A stretch of DNA of 64,000 nucleotides from UBA9647 sp963739335 (lineage in GTDB: Bacteria; Bacteroidota; Ignavibacteria; UBA10030), in assembly GCA_963739335.1 (NCBI GenBank), contig CAVUAC010000063.1, forward strand, positions 1-64,000, given 5' to 3'. A program made the translations under genes and the position numbers. Positions 47,111 to 55,500 of this stretch are shown here, piece after piece. The notes below the pieces were generated by a model. That model saw only the letters and a program-made list of their open reading frames with translations, did not search any database and was not told where the DNA came from. How positions within the stretch are numbered: position 1 is the stretch's first letter; every line of letters starts with the position of its first letter.

Positions 47111-47653
47111 TCAGTACTCCCTTTCCTCAGGCGGTCGATACTCTAACCTCAAATGGCGAAAAATCTCTTCTTCGCTGCGAATGGGAATGATGCTTCCTGT
47201 GTCTGTCAACAATCCGCTGCCATCCGCCTTGAGGTGCATATGGAGTTCCATCGCTCTTCGAGCAAGTTTGACGTTGTGGTTACGGCTGCCTGTGCGAATT
47301 AGGAGCAAAGTCCACCACGTCGGCTCGGTGGCGACGTACAAGTCGATAGGAACGGCATCATCATCGACCGTTTTGAAGAAGCGTTTGATCTTTGAGCCGT
47401 TTGCCTCAAGCTCTAAGTCTCCCTGCAGACAGAGTTGAGAAAGCTGTTTGTCGAGCTGATTCTCTTGAACTGGTTCACCGAAGAGGGTGTCGTCGTCCGC
47501 CTGGATGAACCTAGGAATCGCGAGGATATCGATGTCGTTGACAGCGACTTTGAGTCGGCGAAGTGAACCTACGATTTCGATGCGGTCGCAGGCTGCGGAT
47601 ATCTGGTTGATGAAGTCTTCGGCGATCTCACGGGCGAAGGTGTCGGGGAACAT
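47111..47653 (-). CDS. DNA polymerase X-like nucleotidyltransferase, palm and thumb only
   Basis: ATG 47653 (MFPDTFAREIAEDFINQISA); 180 residues. The nucleotidyltransferase signature is EIVGSLRRLKVAVNDIDILAI (GS...DID), with the third acidic ligand in PIDLYVA. Then TGSRNHNVKLARRAMELHMHL and SEEEIFRHLRLEYRPPEERE match the end of family X polymerases. The helix-hairpin-helix and PHP domains are missing. A small end-filling or tailing enzyme of the island is possible; minimal nucleotidyltransferases of toxin type lack the pol X C-terminal motif, so I favour pol X. Confidence 0.8.
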   Translation of the reverse strand: MFPDTFAREIAEDFINQISAACDRIEIVGSLRRLKVAVNDIDILAIPRFIQADDDTLFGEPVQENQLDKQLSQLCLQGDLELEANGSKIKRFFKTVDDDAVPIDLYVATEPTWWTLLLIRTGSRNHNVKLARRAMELHMHLKADGSGLLTDTGSIIPIRSEEEIFRHLRLEYRPPEEREY

Positions 47654-47721
47654 GGACGGATCTAGATTAGTTAATTGGTGATTGGTTAATTGGTGAGTGG
47701 TTAGTTCGTTAATTAGTGAAT

Positions 47722-47905
47722 GATGTCGCCGCTTTTCTTTTGCTTGTCCAAAAGAAAAGCGGCAGAAAAGAAAAGGACACCCGAAATCAAATCGCACGCA
47801 CAAGGAGCAACAGTCTTGGGTAGAAGTGATGCAGGAACTGTTAGCTCGACGAGTTTTCTCGTCGACCACCTTTGACCGGAGATCTACCTACGCACACCGC
47901 CGTGA
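47722..47905. repeat. Island repeat family, copy 1
   Basis: About 180 bp: cttttctttt-gc-t-g-tccaaaagaaaagcggc hairpin, then gacacccgaaatc and, after a spacer, cgcacaccgccgtgatttcgggg. The same order of segments appears at 49142-49350 and 52340-52600, and a part at 54925-54970. Confidence 0.65.
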
Positions 47906-47961
47906 TTTCGGGGCCAACGCACAAAAGCGCACATACAAGTCGAACATATCAGCATCCTAAA

Positions 47962-49095
47962 CTATGGGGGACGGTTGTGGGGTAAAGAGCGCTTCATCAG
48001 CACGGTGGCGGATTGTTCTTCCTCCGCTGTGAGCAGCTGAACCCAGGGTAGCGTTCCATCGCCGTTGCCGTGGAGGCAGGTCCACATCCAGGCGAAGGGA
48101 TTGGCAATACGAGCTTTCTCACTGGCCTTCAACATCAACCTCAGAGCACGCAGGACAAGTTCTGGGTAGTTCACCTTCTCAGTGAGGACGTTGTATGCGT
48201 GATAGCACATCCTGAGTTTGTAGTCATCAGAGCCGCCTAGGAAAAGTTTGCGGAGCTCTGAATCGAGCGGGACCCAGTCAAACCTGTTTGAACGATCTTC
48301 GTTCCAATTGGCTATTTCGGACCGGAACGATTGGGCGTATTCCTCGAATGCGGAGTCTGAGAGAGCGATGAGATACAGATCGGTTCCTGACTCGACTCGG
48401 TCAGCCTGAATTGCAGGCTCAGCAACCTCCGGCTGAGTGGAAAACTTGTGAATATCTCTGGCGTCTTTAACAAGCAAATCTTTTTCTGTTCTCTCTCTAT
48501 TCTCCTTCTGTATCTGTTCTTCTTCTGTTTCTAGGAGAACTTTCTCTGACTTTGTTCGAAGCGAGTCCGGAGTTTGTCCGATGTTGTCCGGACAAACTCC
48601 GGAGAGTGTTCGGAGATTGTCCGAACAATGTTCGGAGTCTGTGCGAACATTGTCCGTGTTCTTATGCCGGCGTCGCGTGTAGTCATCCGCACGTTGTTCG
48701 AATGAGGGACTGTATAAGACGTTGAATTTCAGCCACTTGTGAGAGTCGAAGAGTCCAACCTGAACGCAGGTCTCGATGACTTCTTTCAGTTTGCGCAGAG
48801 AAGTAAAGAGATTCTTTCCGAGGATTCTTACCGGAAGCCTTGGGACCCTCGCCAGGTCGAGGTGAACTGCAGAGAAGTTGTCTGCGGCTTTTTCGGAGGT
48901 TTGAAGGAGATTCATGAAAGTTTGGTCACTTTCTTCAGAGATTTGCATGACTTTCAGGTGAAATGTGTCAGAATGTTGTCCGATTTCTTCCAGGAGCCCC
49001 CAGTAGATGCCAAGACCCTCGGCTCCATGAGTTGAGCCGAGGATCTGGAGCTTCGGATCATGCCGCGCTGCACATTCATGGTGGAACCATTTCAT
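47962..49095 (-). CDS. Replication-initiator-like protein with iterons inside the gene
   Basis: A 377-residue protein. The N-terminal 110 residues (MKWFHHECAARHDPKLQILG, GIYWGLLEEIGQ) match the Lin1244/Lin1753-type (DUF4373-like) winged-helix domain of phage and plasmid replisome organisers; LGKNLFTSLRKLKEVIETCVQVGLFD fits it. The linker, residues about 145-185, is encoded by ten 11-bp repeats (48553-48661). A charged, Lys/Glu-rich region and a C-terminal helical domain (YHAYNVLTEKVNYPELVLRA, AFAWMWTCL-type) follow, as in DnaD-like helicase loaders. It is the clear candidate for island replication initiation. Confidence 0.8.
   Translation of the reverse strand: MKWFHHECAARHDPKLQILGSTHGAEGLGIYWGLLEEIGQHSDTFHLKVMQISEESDQTFMNLLQTSEKAADNFSAVHLDLARVPRLPVRILGKNLFTSLRKLKEVIETCVQVGLFDSHKWLKFNVLYSPSFEQRADDYTRRRHKNTDNVRTDSEHCSDNLRTLSGVCPDNIGQTPDSLRTKSEKVLLETEEEQIQKENRERTEKDLLVKDARDIHKFSTQPEVAEPAIQADRVESGTDLYLIALSDSAFEEYAQSFRSEIANWNEDRSNRFDWVPLDSELRKLFLGGSDDYKLRMCYHAYNVLTEKVNYPELVLRALRLMLKASEKARIANPFAWMWTCLHGNGDGTLPWVQLLTAEEEQSATVLMKRSLPHNRPP
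48480..48552. promoter_or_regulatory. Pyrimidine-rich tract next to the iterons (candidate unwinding element)
   Basis: About 70 bp with a strong strand bias, almost only T and C on the plus strand (tttttctgttctctctctatt, ttcttcttctgtttc pieces), immediately beside the 11-bp repeats. In lambda the AT-rich tract next to the O iterons has the same position. Function inferred. Confidence 0.5.
48553..48661. repeat. Ten 11-bp iteron-like repeats (candidate origin)
   Basis: Consensus TGTYCGRA plus three variable bases. Unit starts: 48553, 48564, 48575, 48585, 48596, 48607, 48618, 48629, 48640, 48651; every spacing is 11 bp except one of 10. All units keep a TCCG-, TTCG- or TGCG-type core. The array lies inside the linker of the initiator gene, and because 11 is not a multiple of 3 the peptide repeat is frame-shifted from unit to unit, arguing for selection on DNA, not protein. 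Confidence 0.85.
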
Positions 49096-49141
49096 AGGAT
49101 TTACTTTACTTGCCCAATCGAAAATAGAGGCTCAACCCTTA

Positions 49142-49350
49142 CGGGTTGTCACTTCTCTTGCTCGTCCAAGAGAAGTGACCAAGAGAAGGACGCCGAAATC
49201 GAAACCCGCTTCATAGAGCTTCCCCCCACATGCCAGAAATTTCGGTGAGGAGTGAATACTGCATTCTCGATGGTTGGGTTGCCTTTCACCGAAATTTGAA
49301 CGCACGTGATTGAGCTGCCGACGCACACTGCCATCGATTTCGGGTAGCTC
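49142..49350. repeat. Island repeat family, copy 2
   Basis: ttctcttgc-tcgtccaagagaagtg hairpin, then gccgaaatcgaaaccc, gaaatttcggtgagga, accgaaatttgaac, cgcacactgccatcgatttcgg and agctcggggcag. Strongly similar to 52340-52600 in the same order; both lie upstream of, and close to, island genes. Confidence 0.8.
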
Positions 49351-49486
49351 GGGGCAGGTGATCGTTCCGCTGTGAAGAAGATGGAAGAAACTCAATTCAG
49401 TAAAGCGAAGTAACTCCTGGATCAAATGGAGCAAGAGGAGAATGTAGGGATTAAGCTTCATTGAGATCCTCCGTAAGCAACGTGGG

Positions 49487-50933
49487 TCACTTTTTCAGCC
49501 GATAGTAGAACTGCTCGACTTTGTCGATGACACGATTTCTTTCCAAGAGCTCGGTACTGTTTGTTATAGAGATCAGCCACCAGTGCCAGTGCAGCCTGTC
49601 GGAGCCGGGGACGTTTCAAGAACGACGCTTCAGCTGCGATGTTTTCGATGAGGTCTAGTACGACGATAGCAGTACCTTCGTTGAGCGAATGGAGATCAAA
49701 CTCCGGAGTGAGAAACCGGACCTTGGATTCTGCGTCGGCGATAACTGAATCGCATTTGTGACCAAAGCTATCAAATACCTGCTGACGAAAAGAGCGAAAG
49801 AGACGCTCGAGGAGTCTGACGTATTCAGATGGTTCCTCTTGCGGTCGTTCGTGTTTGGAATCTGACGTGTCCTCCGTCGGTTGGCCCGCTGCCAATTTCT
49901 TGGTTTGGCTCTTGAGTCGCCTTTGAAGGCCCGTGACCCGCCTCTGAAGCCCTGTGTCCCGCCTCTGAAGAGGCGGGCTAGCCCCTGGCGGCTGGGTAGC
50001 TGAAGGAGGTTGGTCTGGCACCCGATGGGTGATGACAAAGGTGCTGGCTTGGGAGCTGTCGTCGTGAACGCTGTGAGTGTGATGGTCAACGGCCCGGGGC
50101 TCGCCTACAGATGAGCCTTCCGCCAGAGAGGCGGCGGGCATAGGCGAGTTGAGAATCTTATTGATGAATGATGTGAATTCCTCTGCCTCTTTCTCATCGT
50201 CTGGTGCCAGGGTCTCATCAGCTGAAGAGTCTTTCGAGGTACTCAGCGAACCTGGGGGAGTTCTGCTCACACTCGCTGATGTGTCGGCCATTGTGTCAGG
50301 AACACGAATGGTCGACTTTATTGATCGTATGGACTGTGAAGCATACCTTTCCTCGATGAGATCTTTGTTCTTCTCGATGTCGTAAACTAGAATTCGCCCC
50401 CGCTTGAAAGCTGGCTGATAATGAATGATGTCGTCGGGCGAATTGATTTCCCGAAGGTCAAGGGATGGAGTCGGATTCACAAATTCATTGCATTCGATGA
50501 TCCCCTTTTGGCACTCAGTGCATCTCAGGAGGGTCGCGATTTGCTTCCTTGAGAGACCGTCAATCTGGACTTTCACGCAAGGCTCATAGTAGAAGGTTGA
50601 CCGGAAGCGGTTGAGAACCTGGTCGGATGCGACGTAGAGAGAGACTCGCGTTCGGTCTTCTCTGCCCAGTAGCGTAAATGTCTGGTACGCAACCTCAGCA
50701 CGGATTTGAAATCGCAGATCTCGATTCATGCGTGCGCACTCGTAGATATCAGGTCCTCGGAAAAAGAGCATATCGTAGTAGCGTGACGCGGGCGTGTCCG
50801 AAATTGCAGGTTTCTGTTCGTATGAGATCATGATGAACCCCAACGAATCGCCAGCTTGAGAGCGGACGAGCAACTGGGGGTCTAGGTGTTTTCCTGGCAC
50901 GTCGGCGATGATCTGTACTGCATCGTTCAACAT
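49487..50933 (-). CDS. Large hypothetical island protein, one frameshift near the end
   Basis: About 481 residues (MLNDAVQIIADVPGKHLDPQ). N-terminal globular part of about 200 residues with FYYEPCVKVQIDGLSRKQIA, CTECQKGIIEC (two Cys pairs, possible metal site); a Ser/Thr/Pro-rich linker (about 210-350) with LQRRDTGLQRRVTGLQRRLK repeats; a helical C-terminal part. At 49553 an extra base at GTAC shifts the frame; corrected, it ends ELLERNRVIDKVEQFYYRLKK. No known family. It lies between the initiator and a secreted protein gene. Confidence 0.72.
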
Positions 50934-50950
50934 TGTTCTTCAGTGCTCAG

Positions 50951-52234
50951 TCATTTGAGCAAGACGGCTTTCTTCGTCAAGACTCCCGACGGAGTAATGA
51001 TTCGGACGAGGTATACACCCGACGGCAGAGTTGGGTCGAACAGATGGATTTGATGAATGCCTGGCAGGAAGTGTGTTTTTGGTTGTTTGTCAACCTCCTG
51101 ACCCAGGATGTTGAAGAGCTTGACCCAAACATCCATTGCCTCAACAAGGTTGAGCATAAGAAAACCATCTTCGACGGATGCACTAACGAGGATTGCAGGA
51201 GCGATTTCTGGCGTTAGGGCTATCGAGGATACCAATTGAGACTTGCAGGCAGGCCGGGACTGCAAGCGAAACGTGTCGGCTCCGATGGTGAAGAAGGAAT
51301 CGAAGACAGAAATCGTTACGGTTCCCAGAATTCTTGCTTTTGCTGTTATTCCACCGTTTCCTGTCTCTGTCTGATAGATGTATCGGACCGAGGTCGTGCT
51401 CTGCAGCCGATGAAGCGTTTCCTGCGCAGGATGACGATAGATGTTCCGATCGCCTACAGAAATGACGACTGCTTCGGGTCGCAGGCTATCAAGGAAGGTG
51501 CGATTGGTTGAGTAACGGCTACCATGGTGGTTGATCTTCATTGCATCGACATCGCCAACGAATGCGGCCAGAGGAGTCTCGATATCTGTATAGGTTTCTG
51601 TCACACCTCCGCAATCTCCGCCTGTAAAGTACTTGAATGAGAAAGTTCTACCATCTACCGTGTGTTCAGATGAAAGCAACCAGGCTATGCTGCGGTTGTT
51701 CTCGCCCGCCAGACCGCCGTCGGGCAGGTGGGCTCTGCTCCCCGCGACCTCACCGCATCTGAAAACAGCACCATCGACAGCGAGGCATTGAAGAAAAACC
51801 TCTTTTGTGAGCTTGATAGTTTGGCCAAGATAGACTGCGGCATGCCGATTGGTGCTTTGGGCAGCTGACCAGTATTGCCGGAAAGCTCTGGATGTTGGGA
51901 GTGGGGGTGTGCCTCCTCTATCTAGAATAGTTCGAACGCTGTCTGGGGAAAGACCTTGGATGAGCTTGTCAATGCCGCCGATGTGGTCCGAGTGATAGTG
52001 TGAGGCGACCAAGTAGTCGAGGGACGTAATCCCTAGGCTATGGAGATAAGGGAGAATGATGGTTTTTCCTTTGCCTGTGTCACCGGCGTCGATAAGGACG
52101 GTCTTGCCGTGAGAGGTTCGAATGAGTGTGGCGTCGCCCTGACCGATGTCGATGTGGTGGATTGTCACTCGCTGCGAAAACAGTTCCGTATAGACAATGA
52201 GAAGCGAGAGTAGTGTGTATAGATGAAGATTCAT
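50951..52234 (-). CDS. Secreted ComEC-like metallo-beta-lactamase-fold hydrolase with T9SS tail
   Basis: Start at 52234 (MNLHLYTLLSLLIVYTELFS) supplies a signal peptide; the upstream frame is the island repeat. 427 residues. The domain resembles the MBL part of ComEC: HHIDIGQGDATLIRTSHGKT, the metal motif SHYHSDHIGG (HxHxDH), MKINHHGSRYS and VISVGDRNIYRHP. The last 75 residues are a T9SS sorting tail (VKLFNILGQEVDKQ, LPSGVYLVRI, KAVLLK). It should be a cell-surface or released nuclease- or phosphatase-like hydrolase. Substrate unknown, DNA or nucleotides are plausible. Confidence 0.88.
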   Translation of the reverse strand: MNLHLYTLLSLLIVYTELFSQRVTIHHIDIGQGDATLIRTSHGKTVLIDAGDTGKGKTIILPYLHSLGITSLDYLVASHYHSDHIGGIDKLIQGLSPDSVRTILDRGGTPPLPTSRAFRQYWSAAQSTNRHAAVYLGQTIKLTKEVFLQCLAVDGAVFRCGEVAGSRAHLPDGGLAGENNRSIAWLLSSEHTVDGRTFSFKYFTGGDCGGVTETYTDIETPLAAFVGDVDAMKINHHGSRYSTNRTFLDSLRPEAVVISVGDRNIYRHPAQETLHRLQSTTSVRYIYQTETGNGGITAKARILGTVTISVFDSFFTIGADTFRLQSRPACKSQLVSSIALTPEIAPAILVSASVEDGFLMLNLVEAMDVWVKLFNILGQEVDKQPKTHFLPGIHQIHLFDPTLPSGVYLVRIITPSGVLTKKAVLLK

Positions 52235-52339
52235 TGAGGGTCTGCGCGAGTAGTCATGGTCATGCAGATGAGTAGATGTGAACACCCCTGCTGGATAGCA
52301 CTCGGAAGGATGTTTGTCTTTTCTCTGAGGAGAACGTTG

Positions 52340-52600
52340 AGTCCACTTTCTTTTTGCTCGCCCAAAAAGAAAGTGGACAGAAAGTCGCGCTGTACGGGAT
52401 CCCGCCTTTCGTATTTTGAAGCGGGAAAAAAGGGCGCCGAAATCGAAACCCACGCGGGAGCGCCTCCTCCCGCCTGCCGGAAATTTCGGTGAGGAATGGT
52501 AACTGCTGTCTCGACGATTGGATCGAGACTCACCGAAATTTGAACCCACGTGGTGAAGCTGCTCACGCACGCCGCCATCGATTTCGGATAGCTCGGGGCA
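52340..52600. repeat. Island repeat family, copy 3
   Basis: Hairpin tttctttttgc-tcgcccaaaaagaaag, then gcgccgaaatcgaaaccc, gaaatttcggtgagga, caccgaaatttgaaccc, cgcacgccgccatcgatttcgg and agctcggggcag. Near-collinear with 49142-49350, plus about 50 bp extra in the first half. Confidence 0.8.
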
Positions 52601-52697
52601 GATGTTCGTTCGGGCTTGAAGAACGTAGAGAAGAAGTTTCATTGAGGGTCTCCGTGAGTAACGACGTTATGCGAATTCGGAAAAGTGCTCGGAAGTA

Positions 52698-52738
52698 TCA
52701 AATCCCCCCGACCCCCCTTTTGAGAAAGGGGGGATGTT
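52698..52738. repeat. C-rich/G-rich hairpin repeat, copy 1
   Basis: tcaaatcccccc...acccccctttt then aaaggggggat, a strong palindrome that recurs at 54868-54904. The hairpin may terminate transcripts in both directions. Confidence 0.7.
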
Positions 52739-52794
52739 GTGCTGGTACTCGATGCCGTGGATTTCGGTGGCCATATTTGCCATCTGGCAGAACA

Positions 52795-53562
52795 CTAATA
52801 TGAAAGCTTCAATTTGATGAGAGCCTCCTCGTGACGGATTTGAAGAAGCGATCTCATTGCGGCTGAAAGCTCGAGCTTGGAACGTGTAAGGACGTCGAAT
52901 TCGATCTTACCTTGTTGGAAGCGCAATTCATTGAAGTGGAGCAATTCCTGGATGAGGCTCATGTCTCTTTCAAGCAATGCCGACTCGGCCTGCAATGCTT
53001 GCAGTTGCTTTTCAAGAGACCTGCGAGCCTGTTGACGCTGGGCGGTGCGCAATGATAGCTCAGCGTTCAGCCGGTCCAGTTCTAAGGTGGCGTCGGTGTG
53101 CCTAGATGAATTGATAGCCTCGTTCAATGGCAGGCTGATCGATAGTCTGTATGCGTCGCGTGGAAGAATGTAGGGTGTGAAGGAACCCGGGTCGATGAAT
53201 ATCAGATCGTGCATGCCGAAGCTGGCCGATAAATGGATCTGTGGAATGATGCGTCTCCAAAAGCTGGTTTCCCGAACTTGTTCCGATGCTTTGGCGATCT
53301 CGAAATGCAGCAAGACGAGTTCGAGACTGTCAATAGAGGAGCTCTGAACCAAGGTGTCGATGAAAATGAGTTGAGTAGCTGCCACACCTGCGTCTGATGC
53401 AGGACGACTAACAGGTTCGCTTGCATTCAGAGAGCCCTGGTGGGCAGGTCCGCCTGCGCCCATAGTATTTCCGCGGACCTGTCCACAGAGTGGGATGCTG
53501 CAGGAGGTGAATGTGAGCAGGAAGAAAATGCTGACACGTATTGAGATTGATTGTAGGGTCAT
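52795..53562 (-). CDS. Short TolC/OEP-like secreted coiled-coil protein
   Basis: ATG 53562 (MTLQSISIRVSIFFLLTFTS) gives a signal peptide, possibly lipoprotein-like (LTFTSC). 255 residues. After a variable segment, LILLHFEIAKASEQ-type and SASFGMHDLIFIDPGSFTPY, then NEAINSSRHTDATLELDRLN and a long coiled coil with RFQQGKIEFDVLTRSKLELS, the hallmark of outer-membrane efflux protein repeats. Half the usual length, so it represents one of the two TolC repeats. No pump genes adjoin. Confidence 0.68.
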   Translation of the reverse strand: MTLQSISIRVSIFFLLTFTSCSIPLCGQVRGNTMGAGGPAHQGSLNASEPVSRPASDAGVAATQLIFIDTLVQSSSIDSLELVLLHFEIAKASEQVRETSFWRRIIPQIHLSASFGMHDLIFIDPGSFTPYILPRDAYRLSISLPLNEAINSSRHTDATLELDRLNAELSLRTAQRQQARRSLEKQLQALQAESALLERDMSLIQELLHFNELRFQQGKIEFDVLTRSKLELSAAMRSLLQIRHEEALIKLKLSY

Positions 53563-53836
53563 AGGTTTTTCTGTGGTCAAGAACGACGACAGAATTCCAA
53601 TGCGTACTTATGCTGAAACAGGTATAGGCGGTTTCGCTATCGGCATTGCCACACCAGAACAAAGTGATCGAGTGTCCCAGGTTGCCTCACGGCGAGAGGG
53701 GCGGCCAACTGCAAGGTTCGCATCTTGAGAAGTTCGTCCGCAGATCGTAAGGATTGGGGGTTTCGGAGGACGGCCGACAGCGCAGCCAGAGGCAAATGAT
53801 GAGATTGCTGGTGACTGTTCGCGAGTGGTCGCTCCA

Positions 53837-54745
53837 TCAGCTTTTGCGTGCCCGTGGGGAGGGATGCACCGGAGGACCGGAGGGCGGGGGGTTGCAGTAC
53901 CTCCCAGACCCCAAAGACAAGAAGCCAGATGTGGTTTCGCGAGTAATGGTGCCACCGGCTCGTCCCAGCGTGCGAACCTGTCTCCACGAGCAATCAGGAA
54001 ATTCCGTTCGCGTGACTGTGCTGCCATCGGCCTGGCCATAGCTTTTGCGGAGTTGGACGAGGTTGCCGTCTCCGTCCTGGACCTTTGAAATGATGGCTCC
54101 ATTTGATGCGTACCGCGTTGCTACCCGGATCGAGCCATCTTGCGGATTGACAACCCTTGTGACGACAGGCAGACGAAACGTATACGTCTCAAGCCTCCCG
54201 TTGCGCAAGACGTGCGTGACGATTGTGTCCTTTTGAAGGCCGAAAAGCTCGGTGACGGTGGTTTGCTGTGGATTGTCATCGCGGAGATTTATGTATGAGG
54301 CATACCTCTTGGTCTCCGTGACGATATGTCCGTTTCCCTTCCCGTACGATTTCCTGATCGTAATAAGCAGCAGGCCTTTGGGATGTGCGTAACGCTCAGT
54401 GACAATCGCACCGTAGCCCCCTGAGATGACCTGGCCATAGATGTAAACTGTGTCGTTAGCCGTCTTCGTGAGCGTCATCTTTTTGGTGGCTGAAGCGTCG
54501 TTCGAGACTGAAAGGTTGGGTCCATTCGTGAACGTATCTGCCCAGTCGGCGATGGCGTGGACTTCATCAAGCGCTGAGATGAGAAAGTCTTCGCCGGTGG
54601 CTTCGAAATCGTATTTCGAGATGTCCGGGGGTTCGGACATTTGAGTGAGATGGCTGTCGGTTTGACACGCTCCGAACAGGAAGGCTGCGAACAGGAATGC
54701 AGCTGTCGCAAGAAAGAACCGGCCGAGAAAGGGTGATGGGGTCAT
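53837..54745 (-). CDS. Lipoprotein with repeated beta motifs
   Basis: ATG 54745 (MTPSPFLGRFFLATAAFLFA) with lipobox LFGAC. 302 residues. The mature part repeats the pattern S-Y-G-x-A/G-x-G-x-x-V-T-E (RKSYGKGNGHIVTETKRYAS, RKSYGQADGSTVTRTEFPD), reminiscent of YD/RHS-like or variant beta-solenoid repeats. C-terminus Pro/Ser-rich and uncertain. Unknown function; membrane anchored. Confidence 0.65.
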   Translation of the reverse strand: MTPSPFLGRFFLATAAFLFAAFLFGACQTDSHLTQMSEPPDISKYDFEATGEDFLISALDEVHAIADWADTFTNGPNLSVSNDASATKKMTLTKTANDTVYIYGQVISGGYGAIVTERYAHPKGLLLITIRKSYGKGNGHIVTETKRYASYINLRDDNPQQTTVTELFGLQKDTIVTHVLRNGRLETYTFRLPVVTRVVNPQDGSIRVATRYASNGAIISKVQDGDGNLVQLRKSYGQADGSTVTRTEFPDCSWRQVRTLGRAGGTITRETTSGFLSLGSGRYCNPPPSGPPVHPSPRARKS

Positions 54746-55098
54746 GTGAACCTCCGAGGATGTTGTGAGAGTTATGAGAGTGTTGGAAGGGGAAACCCTC
54801 CCCCGAAGAAACTTCTTCGGGGGAGGCAAGACCGCTGAGAGCACCAAAAAGAATGTTCGGCGGAAGAATCAAATCCCCCCAACCCCCCTTTGCGAAAGGG
54901 GGGAAACGCATAACTGTGGGGATCTTGTGGATGACGCAGGCCAGCACCGCCATCGATTTCGGTAGCAAGTGGCGATTGAGAATTCCGGCGATCAGGATCA
55001 GATAATTGCTCATTAGGTCGCTCAGAAGTGGAAGACTAAGACTGTCGTCCTTCGACTCGCCTGCCAAAAGACGGCAGTCTCGCTCAGGACAGCAGGCC
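54746..55098. repeat. Repeat-bearing intergenic region
   Basis: Contains the GC-rich hairpin copy 3 (54790-54845), C/G hairpin copy 2 (54868-54904) and a partial island repeat (54925-54970, ccgccatcgatttcgg). No gene. Confidence 0.65.
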
Positions 55099-55500
55099 TC
55101 AATAGTGAAAGATCAAAACTGCTGCTTCGAACCGCTTGTGTTGAATCTGGATCACGCCGATATAGGTGCCGGGTGGTGCGAACAGGTTGTCATCGGTATC
55201 GCCGAGCCAGGTATGGGCGTGTGAACCCTTTGATTCTGTAGCATTGAGTACGAGAGTCTTCACGAGGTACTCCTTTCCAGTTGAATCAGTTTTGACTATG
55301 AATGCGTTCAATGTGGCTGGGACTTTGAGCGAGTAACAGATCTCAGTGTTTGACTTAAACGAATCAAACGCGCTGGGTGAAAAGCGAAGACTGCTCACCA
55401 GCTCCGGATCATCCAGTGCAGAGGGAAGCTTACAACTGCTCAGGAGCGACAAGACTATGAGCCTTGCCAGTGTGCGATTATGCGTTTGGTGCCGCGCCAT
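55099..55500 (-). CDS. Small lipoprotein, possibly Ig-like
   Basis: ATG 55500 (MARHQTHNRTLARLIVLSLL) with lipobox LLSSC. 133 residues; mature part of beta type (TEICYSLKVPATLNAFIVKT) with GTYIGVIQIQHKRFEAAVLIFHY, similar to FlgD-type Ig-like domains found before T9SS tails, but without the tail. Overlaps the recombinase-like gene by 23 bases. Island cargo of unknown use. Confidence 0.6.
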   Translation of the reverse strand: MARHQTHNRTLARLIVLSLLSSCKLPSALDDPELVSSLRFSPSAFDSFKSNTEICYSLKVPATLNAFIVKTDSTGKEYLVKTLVLNATESKGSHAHTWLGDTDDNLFAPPGTYIGVIQIQHKRFEAAVLIFHY

